A stretch of DNA of 64,000 bases. It comes from Paenibacillus sp. R14(2021). GTDB lineage: Bacteria; Bacillota; Bacilli; Paenibacillales; Paenibacillaceae. Shown piece after piece: positions 28,362 through 37,817 of this stretch. Position 1 is the stretch's first letter. Each line of letters opens with the position of its first letter. The translations under genes were made by a program, and so were the position numbers. The notes under the pieces were generated by a model. It was given only the letters and a program-made list of their open reading frames with translations, did not search any database and had not been told where the DNA came from. The stretch lies in contig NZ_CP080269.1 of the NCBI RefSeq assembly GCF_019431355.1, forward strand, positions 372,001-436,000, in the 5' to 3' direction.

Positions 28362-28772
28362 GTGAACCTGTTGAATGGCCCAGAATTTAGCAGACTACAG
28401 GGTGCGGTGAATGCTGCGGAGATGCGACAACGCGTCATTACCAATAACATTGCCAACGTAGATACGCCGAAATTCAAGCGTTCCGAGGTTGTTTTCGAAC
28501 AAATGTTGGAACAAAGCATGGGCAACGGAATCTCTCAATTGACTGGAAGAAGGAATAACCCAAGACACATTCCGATCGGGACATCAACTTCGGCGCCACA
28601 AGCCCAGGTCGTTACGGATGAGACGAGTGTGATGAACAACGATGTAAACAATGTCGACATAGATCGAGAAATGTCGTTGCTCGCCAAGAACCAACTCAAC
28701 TATAACTTTTATGTACAGCAAATGAATCATGACGTGAAAATGATGCGAATCGGTATTGAAGGGAGAGGCTGA
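28362..28772 (+). CDS. flgB: Flagellar proximal rod protein FlgB
   Basis: Rod component built on the MS ring/FliE. The 136-residue protein carries the rod/hook family signature VITNNIANVDTPKFKRSEV. Two starts are possible: ATG 28323, adding 13 basic residues (MFNLQTKRKRGFS) behind a GAGAAGGA site, or GTG 28362. GTG 28362 is chosen because MNLLNGPEFSRLQGAVNAAEMRQ matches the usual FlgB N-terminus; its site (GCGGGG) is weak. It opens the flagellar operon and is followed by flgC at 2 bases. Confidence 0.92.
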   Translation: MNLLNGPEFSRLQGAVNAAEMRQRVITNNIANVDTPKFKRSEVVFEQMLEQSMGNGISQLTGRRNNPRHIPIGTSTSAPQAQVVTDETSVMNNDVNNVDIDREMSLLAKNQLNYNFYVQQMNHDVKMMRIGIEGRG

Positions 28773-28774
28773 AT

Positions 28775-29224
28775 TTGAGATTAACGAATGGTTTTGATGC
28801 CAGCGCATCTGCGCTTACAGCTCAGCGTCTCCGGATGGATGTTATTTCATCAAACATCGCGAATGCCGAGACGACAAGAGCGCAATACGTTAATGGACGA
28901 TATGAACCTTACAAACGCAAATTGGTGGTTCTAGAACCGACCTCGAAATCATTTGCGGATGTCCTGAGCGGACAGATGGACGGTTCTAAGACAACGCCGG
29001 GGGTCAAAGCATCCCGGATCATAGAAGATCAAACGCCTTCGAAGCTTGTTTATAACCCTACACATCCCGACGCAGACGAGAACGGCTATGTCAAAATGCC
29101 GAACGTTGATGTGCTGAAGGAAATGGTAGACATGATCTCGGCATCTCGTTCGTATGAAGCCAACGTAACAGCTTTAAACGCAACGAAAGGCATGTTCGTC
29201 AAAGCGCTTGAAATTGGCAAATAA
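28775..29224 (+). CDS. flgC: Flagellar rod protein FlgC
   Basis: Proximal rod subunit. The 149-residue protein has the N-terminal rod motif RMDVISSNIANAETTRA and the C-terminal FlgBC core (VDMISASRSYEANVTALNATK) that form the coiled coil of axial proteins. The start is TTG, with GGGAGAGG about 8 bases upstream. It lies between flgB and fliE. Confidence 0.95.
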   Translation: MRLTNGFDASASALTAQRLRMDVISSNIANAETTRAQYVNGRYEPYKRKLVVLEPTSKSFADVLSGQMDGSKTTPGVKASRIIEDQTPSKLVYNPTHPDADENGYVKMPNVDVLKEMVDMISASRSYEANVTALNATKGMFVKALEIGK

Positions 29225-29249
29225 ACAGAGATAATTCGGAGGGATTCCA

Positions 29250-29567
29250 TTGATTAATCCAATGTCATTTAGTGCGGCGGCGCCTTCGCAGTCGATTAAG
29301 CCCATCGTATCAAATAGCCTCAAGGACCAAACAACCCCATCACAAATGACGCAGACCTTCAGCGATTTCCTGAAAAATGCGATCGACGGCGTAAGTGACC
29401 AAGAAAAGAACGTACATACGATGAATGATCAATATTTGCTGGGCAATGTGGATGTTTCTCAAGTCATGGTGGCTACACAGCAGGCAGAGCTCGGACTGCA
29501 GCTTACCTCACAAATCCGCAATAAAGTGGTAGAAGCTTATCAAGAGATTATGCGGATGCAAATCTAA
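29250..29567 (+). CDS. fliE: Flagellar hook-basal body protein FliE
   Basis: Adaptor between the MS ring and the rod. The 105-residue protein has the conserved C-terminal half (QTFSDFLKNAIDGVSDQEK, VDVSQVMVATQQAELGLQL, IRNKVVEAYQEIMRMQI). TTG 29250 has GGAGGG 6 bases upstream; ATG 29262 is an alternative. It precedes fliF, as in Bacillus. Confidence 0.95.
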   Translation: MINPMSFSAAAPSQSIKPIVSNSLKDQTTPSQMTQTFSDFLKNAIDGVSDQEKNVHTMNDQYLLGNVDVSQVMVATQQAELGLQLTSQIRNKVVEAYQEIMRMQI

Positions 29568-29609
29568 TGACGGGCATAAGGCATTAGAAGCTAACAGTGA
29601 GGTGAAATC

Positions 29610-31178
29610 GTGAACGAGAAATTTGCCCAGTATCGAGCGAAACTTGCTCAATATTGGAATGTAATGGAGAAGAAACAGAAGATTTGGTTGGGCGCCTCCG
29701 CCGCGATCCTCATCTTGTCAATCATCTTGCTGACATTCCTATTTTCAAGAACGAACTACGAAGTCGCGTTCCGCGATTTGGACAGCAGTGATGCAGCGGC
29801 CGTCATGGCCTATCTGGACTCCAGTAAAATCCCTTACAAGCTTTCGGATGCCGGTCAAACGATCATGGTTCCGACCGCTGAAGCTTCCAGGGTTAAAGTA
29901 GAAGCCGGCTCTCAAGGCATCGTAAGGAATGGCTCCATCGGATTTGAGTCGTTCAACGATAGTTCGTCCATGTTCGGATCGACCGATCGCGAATTCGACG
30001 TCAAATACAGAAGCGCATTGAACGGCGAAATCCAGCGCTTGCTTAATGGTATGCAGGGTGTTCAGAAATCAAACGTGCTTGTCAATCTGCCTGAATCGAC
30101 ACCATTCATGACGACGGAAGAGAAAGAACAGGCCTCGGCGTCCATCATGATCACGTTTCGACCGGGTTACCGTCCTTCTCAGAAGGAAGTAGACGGCTAT
30201 TACAATCTTGTGAAAACCTCGATTCCAAATATTAAAGTTGATAACGTTACGATTTCTAGTCCTGAGGGCGAACTGATGGCTTCGAGCGAAGTCGGAGGCA
30301 GCGCTATTGGTGGAGATTTGATTGAGACTCATTATCAAATCCAGCACAAATACGAGAATGATTTGAAGCAAAAAATTCAATCATTCCTTGCTCCGATGGT
30401 TGGCATGGACAATCTGGTCGTAAACGTATCGAGCTCGATTAATTTCGACAAAAAGAAATCGGATCAGCAGCTCGTTTCACCGCTCGAGAACAACAACAAC
30501 AACGGCATCGTGCTCAGCGAATCCTCCTCGAACAAAACAGCTACAGACGGAGCAGGCGGCGCTGGCGGCGTTGCTGGAACGGGAGAGACGGATGTTCCAG
30601 GCTACCAAGCCACTGCCGGCAGCTCCGGCGGCACCTCGGAAGAGAACAGCCGGACGACGAACTACGATTACAATAAGAGCAATATTCAAATCGAATCCGG
30701 CCCTTATGTAATTAAGGACTTATCTATTAGTATCGGTGTAGAAAAAAGTAAATTAAGTGCAGAAGCGAAAACCGAGATGAATAATGTCGTTGCATCCATT
30801 GTTCGGTCTCAGCTCGTCGAGTCCGGTCAAGACATGAGTAGTGACGAACTGATCAATAAAAAAGTTTCGATCATGGCGCAGACATTTATTGACAATGGCG
30901 GTTCGGCATCATCTGCTGTATTATCCACAGGCTGGTTGGTCGGTATCGGAGTTGCAGCGCTTGCACTGATCGGCGGACTTGGTTATGTCGTCGTTCGTCG
31001 CAGAAAACAAGCGGCGCTCGTAGAAGAAATGGCTGCACCAGGCAAAGTGGAATATCCGACCATTGATTTGGATAATGTGCAAAATGAAAGTCAAGTTCGA
31101 AAACAGCTTGAAACACTTGCCAAACGTAAACCAGAGGAATTTGTGAATTTACTCCGGACGTGGCTTGTTGACGAATAG
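29610..31178 (+). CDS. fliF: Flagellar MS-ring protein FliF
   Basis: Forms the membrane MS ring on which the rod, C ring and export gate assemble. The 522-residue protein has a first transmembrane helix (about residues 26-46) and YscJ/FliF ring-building domains (LLNGMQGVQKSNVLVNLPE, ASIMITFRPGYRPSQKEVDGYYNLV). A Gly/Ser-rich loop lies near residues 310-350, and a second transmembrane helix at about 439-463 is followed by a cytoplasmic tail that binds FliG. The start is GTG with GAGGTGA. Confidence 0.97.
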   Translation: MNEKFAQYRAKLAQYWNVMEKKQKIWLGASAAILILSIILLTFLFSRTNYEVAFRDLDSSDAAAVMAYLDSSKIPYKLSDAGQTIMVPTAEASRVKVEAGSQGIVRNGSIGFESFNDSSSMFGSTDREFDVKYRSALNGEIQRLLNGMQGVQKSNVLVNLPESTPFMTTEEKEQASASIMITFRPGYRPSQKEVDGYYNLVKTSIPNIKVDNVTISSPEGELMASSEVGGSAIGGDLIETHYQIQHKYENDLKQKIQSFLAPMVGMDNLVVNVSSSINFDKKKSDQQLVSPLENNNNNGIVLSESSSNKTATDGAGGAGGVAGTGETDVPGYQATAGSSGGTSEENSRTTNYDYNKSNIQIESGPYVIKDLSISIGVEKSKLSAEAKTEMNNVVASIVRSQLVESGQDMSSDELINKKVSIMAQTFIDNGGSASSAVLSTGWLVGIGVAALALIGGLGYVVVRRRKQAALVEEMAAPGKVEYPTIDLDNVQNESQVRKQLETLAKRKPEEFVNLLRTWLVDE

Positions 31179-31189
31179 AGGTGGAGAGA

Positions 31190-32200
31190 GTGGCAAAGTT
31201 ACAGGGATTCAGCGGCCGCCAGAAAGCAGCTATTTTGTTAATTGCGCTTGGTCCTGAAGTTTCCGCTCAAATCTTCAAACATTTGAGAGAAGAAGAGATT
31301 GAACAGCTGACGCTTGAGATTGCCAACGTGCGTAAAGTAGAAACGCTCGACAAAGAGACGATTCTTAGTGAGTTTCATCAGATTTGCGTTGCGCAAGAGT
31401 ATATTTCGCAAGGTGGTATCACGTATGCCCGCGAGATTTTGCAAAAAGCGCTCGGCGACCAAAAGGCTATGGAAGTTATCGGCCGTTTGACTGCCACGCT
31501 GCAGGTTCGTCCGTTTGACTTTGCCCGCAAGGCTGAGGCTAGTCAGATTCTAAACTTTATTCAAAACGAGAATTCGCAGACGATCGCGCTCGTGTTGTCT
31601 TACCTGCAAGCCGAGCAAGCGTCGCAAATCTTGTCCTCGCTGCCGCAAGAGAAGCAAGCAGAGGTTGCGCGCCGCGTAGCGCTCATGGACAGCACTTCGC
31701 CTGAAGTCATCTCACATGTGGAACGTGTCCTGGAGCAGAAGCTTTCCGCAACCGTTACTCAAGATTACACCAGTGCGGGCGGTATTGAATCAATTGTTCA
31801 AATATTAAATGGCGTCGACCGCGGTACAGAACGTACCATCCTCGATGCGCTTGAAATTCAAGATCCGGAATTGGCCGAAGAAATCAAGAAAAGAATGTTT
31901 GTGTTCGAAGATATCGTCAATATCGACAACCGTTCCATTCAACGGATTATCCGCGATATCGAGAATGCCGATCTGCAGCTTGCCCTTAAAGTGGCCAGCG
32001 AAGAAGTACGGGAAGCGATCTTCCGCAACATGTCCAAGCGGATGGCCGAAACATTCAAGGAAGAAATGGAGTACATGGGACCCGTTCGGCTGCGTGACGT
32101 TGAGGAAGCCCAAACGCGCATCGTAGCGACAATCCGCAGACTCGAAGAGTCCGGTGAGATCATCATCGCCCGCGGTGGAGGGGATGATATCATTGTCTAA
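31190..32200 (+). CDS. fliG: Flagellar motor switch protein FliG
   Basis: C-ring protein that couples stator force and switching to the MS ring. The 336-residue protein begins MAKLQGFSGRQKAAILLIALG and has N, middle and C domains. The C domain keeps the charged torque helix (IIRDIENADLQLALKVASEEVREAIFRNMSKR, split over about residues 255-290). The middle-domain FliM-binding motif usually written EHPQ reads ENSQ here (QNENSQTIALVLSYL). GTG 31190 is preferred over GTG 31181 by Shine-Dalgarno spacing and family N-terminus. Confidence 0.96.
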   Translation: MAKLQGFSGRQKAAILLIALGPEVSAQIFKHLREEEIEQLTLEIANVRKVETLDKETILSEFHQICVAQEYISQGGITYAREILQKALGDQKAMEVIGRLTATLQVRPFDFARKAEASQILNFIQNENSQTIALVLSYLQAEQASQILSSLPQEKQAEVARRVALMDSTSPEVISHVERVLEQKLSATVTQDYTSAGGIESIVQILNGVDRGTERTILDALEIQDPELAEEIKKRMFVFEDIVNIDNRSIQRIIRDIENADLQLALKVASEEVREAIFRNMSKRMAETFKEEMEYMGPVRLRDVEEAQTRIVATIRRLEESGEIIIARGGGDDIIV

Positions 32201-33014
32201 GTTGTATAAATCTTCCCATGTCATCTCGGTTGAAGATTTAAAACGGCTTGAATGGTACAACAAATATGTTCAGAAGCCGTCTCCTGATGAGGAAGTACCC
32301 GAGGGACCCAGCGAAGAGACGATTTCACTGCGCGATCAAATTTTAGATGACGCCGAACACTTTGCGAAGCAGCGCATCCAAGAAACCGGCGAGCAAATTG
32401 AAACGATGTATGGTGATGCCAACGCCCAGATTGATCAGTGGTGGCTTGATCGCCGCCTGCAGGATGAAGAACTGATCGAACAGGCCCGTCAAGAGGGATT
32501 TGCGCTTGGTTATCAAGAAGGCAGAACGCAGGCTGAGGCGGAAGTGCGCTCCCGCTGGGAAGTGATGCTGACGGAAGCGAAATCCATTTTGGATTCTGCC
32601 TATGAAACGAAAGAACAGATCATTCAAGAAGCCGAACCCTTCGTTGTAGCGCTTAGTGCCGCAATTGCGGAGAAAATCATCAACAAGCAATTGACGATTT
32701 CACCGGATTGGTCACTGGATATTATCCGGAAGTCGCTTGAACGCCGTCGCGAGCAAGGCGTCATCACGTTATGCGTGTCGCCAAGGCAGCTCGGCTTTGT
32801 ACAAGCCGCACGTGAAGAATTGTCGCTTGTAATCGATTCCCAGGCCGAGCTCCAAATTGTGCCGGATGTTTCGGTTAAAGAGTTTGGTTGTGTCATTCGT
32901 TCTTCGTTCGGCAGCATCGATGCTAGAATCGATACGCAGCTGGCGGAGATCAAACGCGAATTGATCCAGCTTGCGCTGCAGGCGGAAGAGCGAGGAGCAG
33001 CCGATGAAAGCTAA
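32193..33014 (+). CDS. fliH: Flagellar export apparatus stator FliH
   Basis: Binds and regulates the FliI ATPase and links it to the C ring. The 273-residue protein begins MSKLYKSSHVISVEDLKRLEW, then has a charged helical middle (EHFAKQRIQETGEQIETMY) and a C-terminal FliH/V-ATPase-E-like domain (AIAEKIINKQLTISPDWSLD, VSVKEFGCVIRSSFGSIDAR). TTG 32193 lies 9 bases after GGAGGGG; an ATG at 32184 overlaps that site. It overlaps fliG by 8 bases and fliI by 11. Confidence 0.92.
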   Translation: MSKLYKSSHVISVEDLKRLEWYNKYVQKPSPDEEVPEGPSEETISLRDQILDDAEHFAKQRIQETGEQIETMYGDANAQIDQWWLDRRLQDEELIEQARQEGFALGYQEGRTQAEAEVRSRWEVMLTEAKSILDSAYETKEQIIQEAEPFVVALSAAIAEKIINKQLTISPDWSLDIIRKSLERRREQGVITLCVSPRQLGFVQAAREELSLVIDSQAELQIVPDVSVKEFGCVIRSSFGSIDARIDTQLAEIKRELIQLALQAEERGAADES

Positions 33015-34338
33015 TCGATTGGACGCCGAACGGTATATTGAGCATCTAAGACCGATTGATCCTGTTCGCGTTAACGGTAAAGTCACGCAAGTCATTGGAT
33101 TGACCGTCGAATCGGAAGGGCCGGACGCCAGCATCGGCGATGTGTGTCTCATCTATCCCGCTAAGTCTTCCAAACCGCTCAAAGCGGAGGTCGTCGGCTT
33201 CAGAGACAACAAGGTCATTCTTATGCCACTAGGCGAGCTGCATGCGATCGGCCCAGGCTGCGATGTCGTCGGAACGGGCAAACCGCTGACCGTTCAGGTA
33301 GGCTCCGAGCTGCTTGGCAAAGTATTGGACGGCTTAGGGCAGCCGCTTGATGGTTCTCACATTCCAAGCCGTATGCCGCATCAGTCAACGAATAACCAGC
33401 CTAGCAATCCGCTGATGCGGCCAAGAGTCAAGGAACCGCTAAGTGTCGGCGTAAGGGCGATCGACGGATTGCTGACGGTAGGTCAAGGCCAGCGCGTCGG
33501 GATCTTCGCCGGCTCCGGTGTCGGCAAGAGTACGTTGCTCGGCATGGTAGCCAGAAACACATCAGCGGATGTCAACGTCATCGCGCTTATCGGCGAACGC
33601 GGCCGCGAGGTGCTGGAGTTTATTGAGAAGGATCTAGGACCCGAAGGTCTTGCGCGCTCAGTCGTCATCGTGGCCACCTCGGACCAGCCGGCGCTCATTC
33701 GAATCAAAGGTGCATTAATCGCGACGACGATTGCCGAATATTTTCGCGATCGCGGCCTGAATGTCATGCTGATGATGGATTCCGTTACCCGGTACGCGAT
33801 GGCCATGCGCGAAGTCGGACTCGCGATTGGCGAGCCGCCGGCAACGCGCGGTTATACGCCTTCCGTGTTCGCCAATCTGCCGAAGCTGCTAGAGCGCGCG
33901 GGAACGGGTCAAAGAGGTTCGATAACAGCCTTTTACACCGTGCTTGTTGACGGTGACGACATGAACGAGCCAATCGCCGATGCGGTCCGCGGCATCTTGG
34001 ATGGACATATCGTACTGAGCCGTGATATGGCGAATAAAGGGCATTTTCCTGCCATCGACGTGCTTGCATCAATCAGTCGTGTTATGAAAGAAATCGTACC
34101 GGAAGAGCAGCAGGATGCCGCAAATGAATTGAAACGACTGCTTGCCATTTATAAAAGTTCGGAAGACCTCATTAATATCGGGGCGTACCAGCGAGGCTCG
34201 AATGGATTAATTGATCAAGCGATTGACGCATTTGAGGTGATTCGCTCCTTCACGCGGCAGAAAACGAATGAAAAAGTCGGCTATGAAGAATCGCGCGAGC
34301 GGCTTATCCAGGATTTCTATCATGAGCAGGGGAGCTGA
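33004..34338 (+). CDS. fliI: Flagellum-specific export ATPase FliI
   Basis: F1-beta-like ATPase that aids unfolding and entry of export substrates. The 444-residue protein has Walker A IFAGSGVGKSTLLGM (about residue 170), GERGREVLEF, Walker B LMMDSVTRYAMA, and the REVGLAIGEPPATRGYTPSVF and RAGTGQRGSITAFYTVL blocks. ATG 33004 follows GAGGAGC and sits inside the end of fliH. fliJ follows at 9 bases. Confidence 0.97.
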   Translation: MKANRLDAERYIEHLRPIDPVRVNGKVTQVIGLTVESEGPDASIGDVCLIYPAKSSKPLKAEVVGFRDNKVILMPLGELHAIGPGCDVVGTGKPLTVQVGSELLGKVLDGLGQPLDGSHIPSRMPHQSTNNQPSNPLMRPRVKEPLSVGVRAIDGLLTVGQGQRVGIFAGSGVGKSTLLGMVARNTSADVNVIALIGERGREVLEFIEKDLGPEGLARSVVIVATSDQPALIRIKGALIATTIAEYFRDRGLNVMLMMDSVTRYAMAMREVGLAIGEPPATRGYTPSVFANLPKLLERAGTGQRGSITAFYTVLVDGDDMNEPIADAVRGILDGHIVLSRDMANKGHFPAIDVLASISRVMKEIVPEEQQDAANELKRLLAIYKSSEDLINIGAYQRGSNGLIDQAIDAFEVIRSFTRQKTNEKVGYEESRERLIQDFYHEQGS

Positions 34339-34347
34339 TTTTGCTAG

Positions 34348-34794
34348 ATGTCACGCTTTCAGTACGCCTTTCAAAAAATAGTAGATCTTAAGGTAAGCGA
34401 GAAGTCGCAGGCGGAGTGGCAGCTGTCTGTCGTCGTCGGGAAGCTGATGAATGAAGAGCAATTGCTGCAAAAGCTCCATCAGGAGCGAGCATCCTGGTGC
34501 GAGCGGCTGCAAGAGGCTTCGATCCAATCGGTTTCGCTGTCCGAGGTCATGACGATGCAAGCCTACATCGACCACCTCGATAACAGCATTATCTGCAAGC
34601 TTCGCGATGTTCGGCAAGCACAAGCGGCAGTGGACGAAAGTCGGAGCTTCTTGTCGGAGCGCGTGATGGACGAGAAGGTATGGCAGAAAACGAAAGAAAA
34701 TGCTTTTCAGAGGTTCCGTGCCGATATGATGGTGAAAGAACAGCATGCACTGGATGAGCTCGCAACCGTACGATTCATGTATTCGGCTCCTTAA
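34348..34794 (+). CDS. fliJ: Flagellar export chaperone FliJ
   Basis: General export component that contacts the FliI ring centre, like the gamma stalk of F1. The 148-residue protein is almost fully alpha-helical and coiled-coil in appearance (heptad-like QLSVVVGKLMNEEQLLQKLHQ, HLDNSIICKLRDVRQAQAAVDE). FliJ diverges strongly, so the call rests on length, coiled coil and place directly after fliI. The nearest GGGGAG site is rather far from the ATG. Confidence 0.9.
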   Translation: MSRFQYAFQKIVDLKVSEKSQAEWQLSVVVGKLMNEEQLLQKLHQERASWCERLQEASIQSVSLSEVMTMQAYIDHLDNSIICKLRDVRQAQAAVDESRSFLSERVMDEKVWQKTKENAFQRFRADMMVKEQHALDELATVRFMYSAP

Positions 34795-34848
34795 CGTCAG
34801 ACAAAGCTTTGCGAATCGGGAACTCATGCCCGAGGGAGGGAAACTATT

Positions 34849-35754
34849 TTGGCAGACATGGAAATGGAAAAGCAAGGCTACAGTGGTTTTGAGCGCTTTA
34901 TGTTTTTTGTAACGCCGATCTTATTTACACTGATTCTGCTTGGTGTACTTGTTACCTTGTTCAATTTCGATTTGAGAAACAAGGCGCTGGAAATTGGGAA
35001 TACCATTCCCTTCTTGAATCGGGTCATTCCTGAGCCAGCGGCTGAAGGCAGTCAAGCCGCAGATGAAGATGCGGTGAAATCAGCGAATACGACGGCCAAA
35101 ATCACCGAATTGCGCGCACAGCTGACGACGAAAGAAACAGAGCTCACCAAGGCTGCAGAAGACAAAGCCAAGCTGACGAAATCAGTGAAGGAGCTTCAAA
35201 GCCAGATCGATCAATTGAAGCAGGCAAATACGGAGAAGCAATTGGATGATGCGGCTTATCAGAGCAAAGTCGGAGAGCTTGCTACGATGTATGCCAAAAT
35301 CGCACCTAGCAAGGCGGCGCCAATTCTGGAAAGCATGGAGCTTGAGGAAGCCGTACTCGTGCTTGACGCCATGAAACCGGATGACCGTGTAAACATTTTG
35401 GAGAAGATGTCTCCGAAAAAAGCGGCAGACGTCACGGTCATGCTGAAAGACGTGAAAACGGCTAAGGACCGCGAAATCGCTGCCCTGCAGGCAAGAATTA
35501 AGAAACAAGATACTTCGGTATCACAGACGCCAGTCGTTCTGAGCAACACGCAGTTGAACTCGACGTTCTCGAAGATGGATGCCAAGAGCGCTGCGGATCT
35601 TCTTCTGAAGATGGCGGATGTCAGTCCAAGCAAGGTGCTCCGCATACTTAATGCGGTTGACGATGCACCTCGTTCCAAAATCATTGGTGAAATGTCAGCG
35701 GCCAATAAAGACGTAACCGCACAGCTGGTTTCGAAATTAATGACGGGCAAGTAA
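34849..35754 (+). CDS. ylxF: MotE-type membrane protein with MgtE-N-like repeats (YlxF)
   Basis: A 301-residue protein with a short cytoplasmic head, one transmembrane helix (about residues 15-38, FMFFVTPILFTLILLGVLVTLF), a coiled coil (about 85-130), and MgtE-N-like helical repeats: LATMYAKIAPSKAAPILESM, AMKPDDRVNILEKMSPKKAAD and a second unit near LLLKMADVSPSKVLRILNAV. B. subtilis has ylxF at this place. In Campylobacter-type motors MotE is a chaperone of MotC, so a stator or motor role is inferred. The start is TTG with GGAGGG upstream. Confidence 0.9.
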   Translation: MADMEMEKQGYSGFERFMFFVTPILFTLILLGVLVTLFNFDLRNKALEIGNTIPFLNRVIPEPAAEGSQAADEDAVKSANTTAKITELRAQLTTKETELTKAAEDKAKLTKSVKELQSQIDQLKQANTEKQLDDAAYQSKVGELATMYAKIAPSKAAPILESMELEEAVLVLDAMKPDDRVNILEKMSPKKAADVTVMLKDVKTAKDREIAALQARIKKQDTSVSQTPVVLSNTQLNSTFSKMDAKSAADLLLKMADVSPSKVLRILNAVDDAPRSKIIGEMSAANKDVTAQLVSKLMTGK

Positions 35755-35802
35755 GGAACGACAAGGAATTGACAGCCTTCATTCAGAAAGGAGGTGAAAT
35801 AG

Positions 35803-37296
35803 ATGCAAATGCCAATTTCAAGCACGTCAACCGGCGCAGCGCCAGCGGCTTCAGGAGCGGGTTCGGCGAAAGCAGCCGACGGCGCAGCTTTTAGCCAGGC
35901 GCTCGTTCAAACGCTTGCAGGCGCTCAAGCGGGCAATGCTGAGGGTCAGGCTGGCGGCGAAGCAGCTGGGGTTGCGGTTAAACCCAATTTACTGGCTTCC
36001 TTGCTAGGCGGAAATATGTCTGCAACAGATTTGCTTGCTGCGATTGAAGCGATGATACAGAAGCTCGATGGAACAGACGCGCAAGCGTTGGCGGATACCA
36101 CGTCAAAAGACGATTTGGCTGACGCCTTGGTTCAATTAGATAATCTGCTGAGCACGTTGACAGGCGTTCCGACTATGCAATGGCAAGCTTTGAATTTGCA
36201 ATCGCCGGATTCTGCCGAAGCAGGAACAAATGAAGGCTCGGCGCAGTCTGCCGACACTTTAATGGCTGTACTGAATGCCATTAGTCAAACAGCAACACAA
36301 GGATTAACTGGACTTGCAGGGACTGATTCGACTGGAACGGCTAACCCGTCCGATTCGGATTTGGCTGTCATTACAGCCTTGAAGTCGGGATTGCAGGAAG
36401 CATTGACTGATTTGCGCGAGCTTCTGCAGCAGACCAAATCCGGCACGGCCGGACGTGAACAGACTGCCCTCATCAGCAAGCAGCTTGCTTCCATTGAGCA
36501 GCTTATTCTCGGAACGAAGCCCGAAAGCCAACCAAACCAACAGTCTCAGTCGGCAGCTCCCGCAGCGGTTGATCAGGCGGATTCCATAAGCGTGATTCAA
36601 AAAGCCCCTGCAGCGAACAGTCACCTGCAGCGAATGTCCCATCAGCTCCTTCATGTAGGATTGCTGAACGCGGTTCAGAAGCCGCAGGAACAAGAAGCGG
36701 CAGCATCCGTCACGGAGAACAACCAGGATTTGAATGAACTTGGACTGCAGCAGGTGAACGGTGCGACAGTCGATCTGCAGCGCCAGCTCTCGTCAACAAC
36801 AGTTAAGCCGGTTATCATGCAGCCAGTACCCGTTCAACAATTCGCTTCAACCGTGCAAGGACTTATTGTGAGGGACTTCAATCTTTCCTCTGGCAATGGT
36901 GTTTCCCAAGCTCAGCTTACGCTTTTCCCTGAGCACCTAGGACAAGTGAACGTCAACATTTCCGTGCATAACGGCACGTTGACTGCACAGTTTGTCACAG
37001 ATTCGGCGACTGCAAAGGATATGCTCGAGAATCAGATGGCTCAGCTTCGTTCCGCGCTGCAATCCCAGGGCTTAAATGTCCAGAAGCTTGAGGTTTCGCA
37101 AACGTCGGTGCAGCCGAACCTGTTCCAGGATCGTCAAGGCCAACAAGGTAAAGACCAAGGTGCCTTCAAGCGGAATCAGTCCAAGAACGACGCCATCGGA
37201 GAAATCGATTTTAATGCTGAGATCGAAGAGCTTTCGACGCAGCAAGTGGTTGACAGAGATCTGGGCTTAGGCCGGGGAATTCATACGACCGCCTAG
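35803..37296 (+). CDS. fliK: Flagellar hook-length control protein FliK
   Basis: Secreted molecular ruler that makes FlhB switch from hook to filament export. The 497-residue protein has a long Ala/Gln/Ser/Thr-rich N-terminal and central part and the conserved C-terminal FliK domain (AQLTLFPEHLGQVNVNISV, NGTLTAQFVTDSATAKDML, LRSALQSQGLNVQKLEVS). GAAAGGAGGTGAA precedes the ATG. It sits between ylxF and flgD, as in Bacillus, and is larger than many FliK proteins. Confidence 0.95.
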   Translation: MQMPISSTSTGAAPAASGAGSAKAADGAAFSQALVQTLAGAQAGNAEGQAGGEAAGVAVKPNLLASLLGGNMSATDLLAAIEAMIQKLDGTDAQALADTTSKDDLADALVQLDNLLSTLTGVPTMQWQALNLQSPDSAEAGTNEGSAQSADTLMAVLNAISQTATQGLTGLAGTDSTGTANPSDSDLAVITALKSGLQEALTDLRELLQQTKSGTAGREQTALISKQLASIEQLILGTKPESQPNQQSQSAAPAAVDQADSISVIQKAPAANSHLQRMSHQLLHVGLLNAVQKPQEQEAAASVTENNQDLNELGLQQVNGATVDLQRQLSSTTVKPVIMQPVPVQQFASTVQGLIVRDFNLSSGNGVSQAQLTLFPEHLGQVNVNISVHNGTLTAQFVTDSATAKDMLENQMAQLRSALQSQGLNVQKLEVSQTSVQPNLFQDRQGQQGKDQGAFKRNQSKNDAIGEIDFNAEIEELSTQQVVDRDLGLGRGIHTTA

Positions 37297-37349
37297 CCTC
37301 TGACGCCAGATGAAACCTCAAGCACAATGGAACGGAGGTGACAAGTAGA

Positions 37350-37817
37350 ATGTCCGGCGATCGCGTTTCAACACAGAATGTATGGCCCTATTACAGCTCA
37401 AGCAATGTGCAATCCGCAGCGGCCAAGAAGGAAGATAAGTCGCTTGGAAAAGACGACTTTCTGCGAATTCTAGTAACCCAGCTGCAAAATCAGGATCCGA
37501 TGCAGCCTTTGCAAGATAAAGATTTTATCGCGCAGATGGCGCAGTTTACGTCCGTTGAGCAGCTGACGAACATGTCGGATCAACTTACGATGCTGAGACA
37601 GAACTTGGGCACGGCTTCAAGCATGATCGGCAAGAACATCAAGTGGTACAGTTATTCGGATACCGGCGAGCTTGTTCCGATGAGCGGCAACGTGGATTCC
37701 ATTGTCATTAAGGATAAAGAGCAGTATGCGCAGGTAGGCAACGCCGATGTGAAGCTGGCTGATATTGTTTCCATTGCCGATACCGGCGATGAAGGCGGTG
37801 AGCCTGCAGATGGATGA
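37350..37817 (+). CDS. flgD: Flagellar hook-capping scaffold FlgD
   Basis: Cap needed for hook polymerisation. The 155-residue protein has the conserved N-terminal block LGKDDFLRILVTQLQNQDPMQPLQDKDFIAQMAQFTSVEQL (read in parts) and a short C-terminal domain. An in-frame GTG lies 12 bases upstream, but ATG 37350 fits GGAGGTGAC better. It overlaps the next gene by 8 bases. The short length is typical of Bacillus-type FlgD. Confidence 0.94.
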   Translation: MSGDRVSTQNVWPYYSSSNVQSAAAKKEDKSLGKDDFLRILVTQLQNQDPMQPLQDKDFIAQMAQFTSVEQLTNMSDQLTMLRQNLGTASSMIGKNIKWYSYSDTGELVPMSGNVDSIVIKDKEQYAQVGNADVKLADIVSIADTGDEGGEPADG

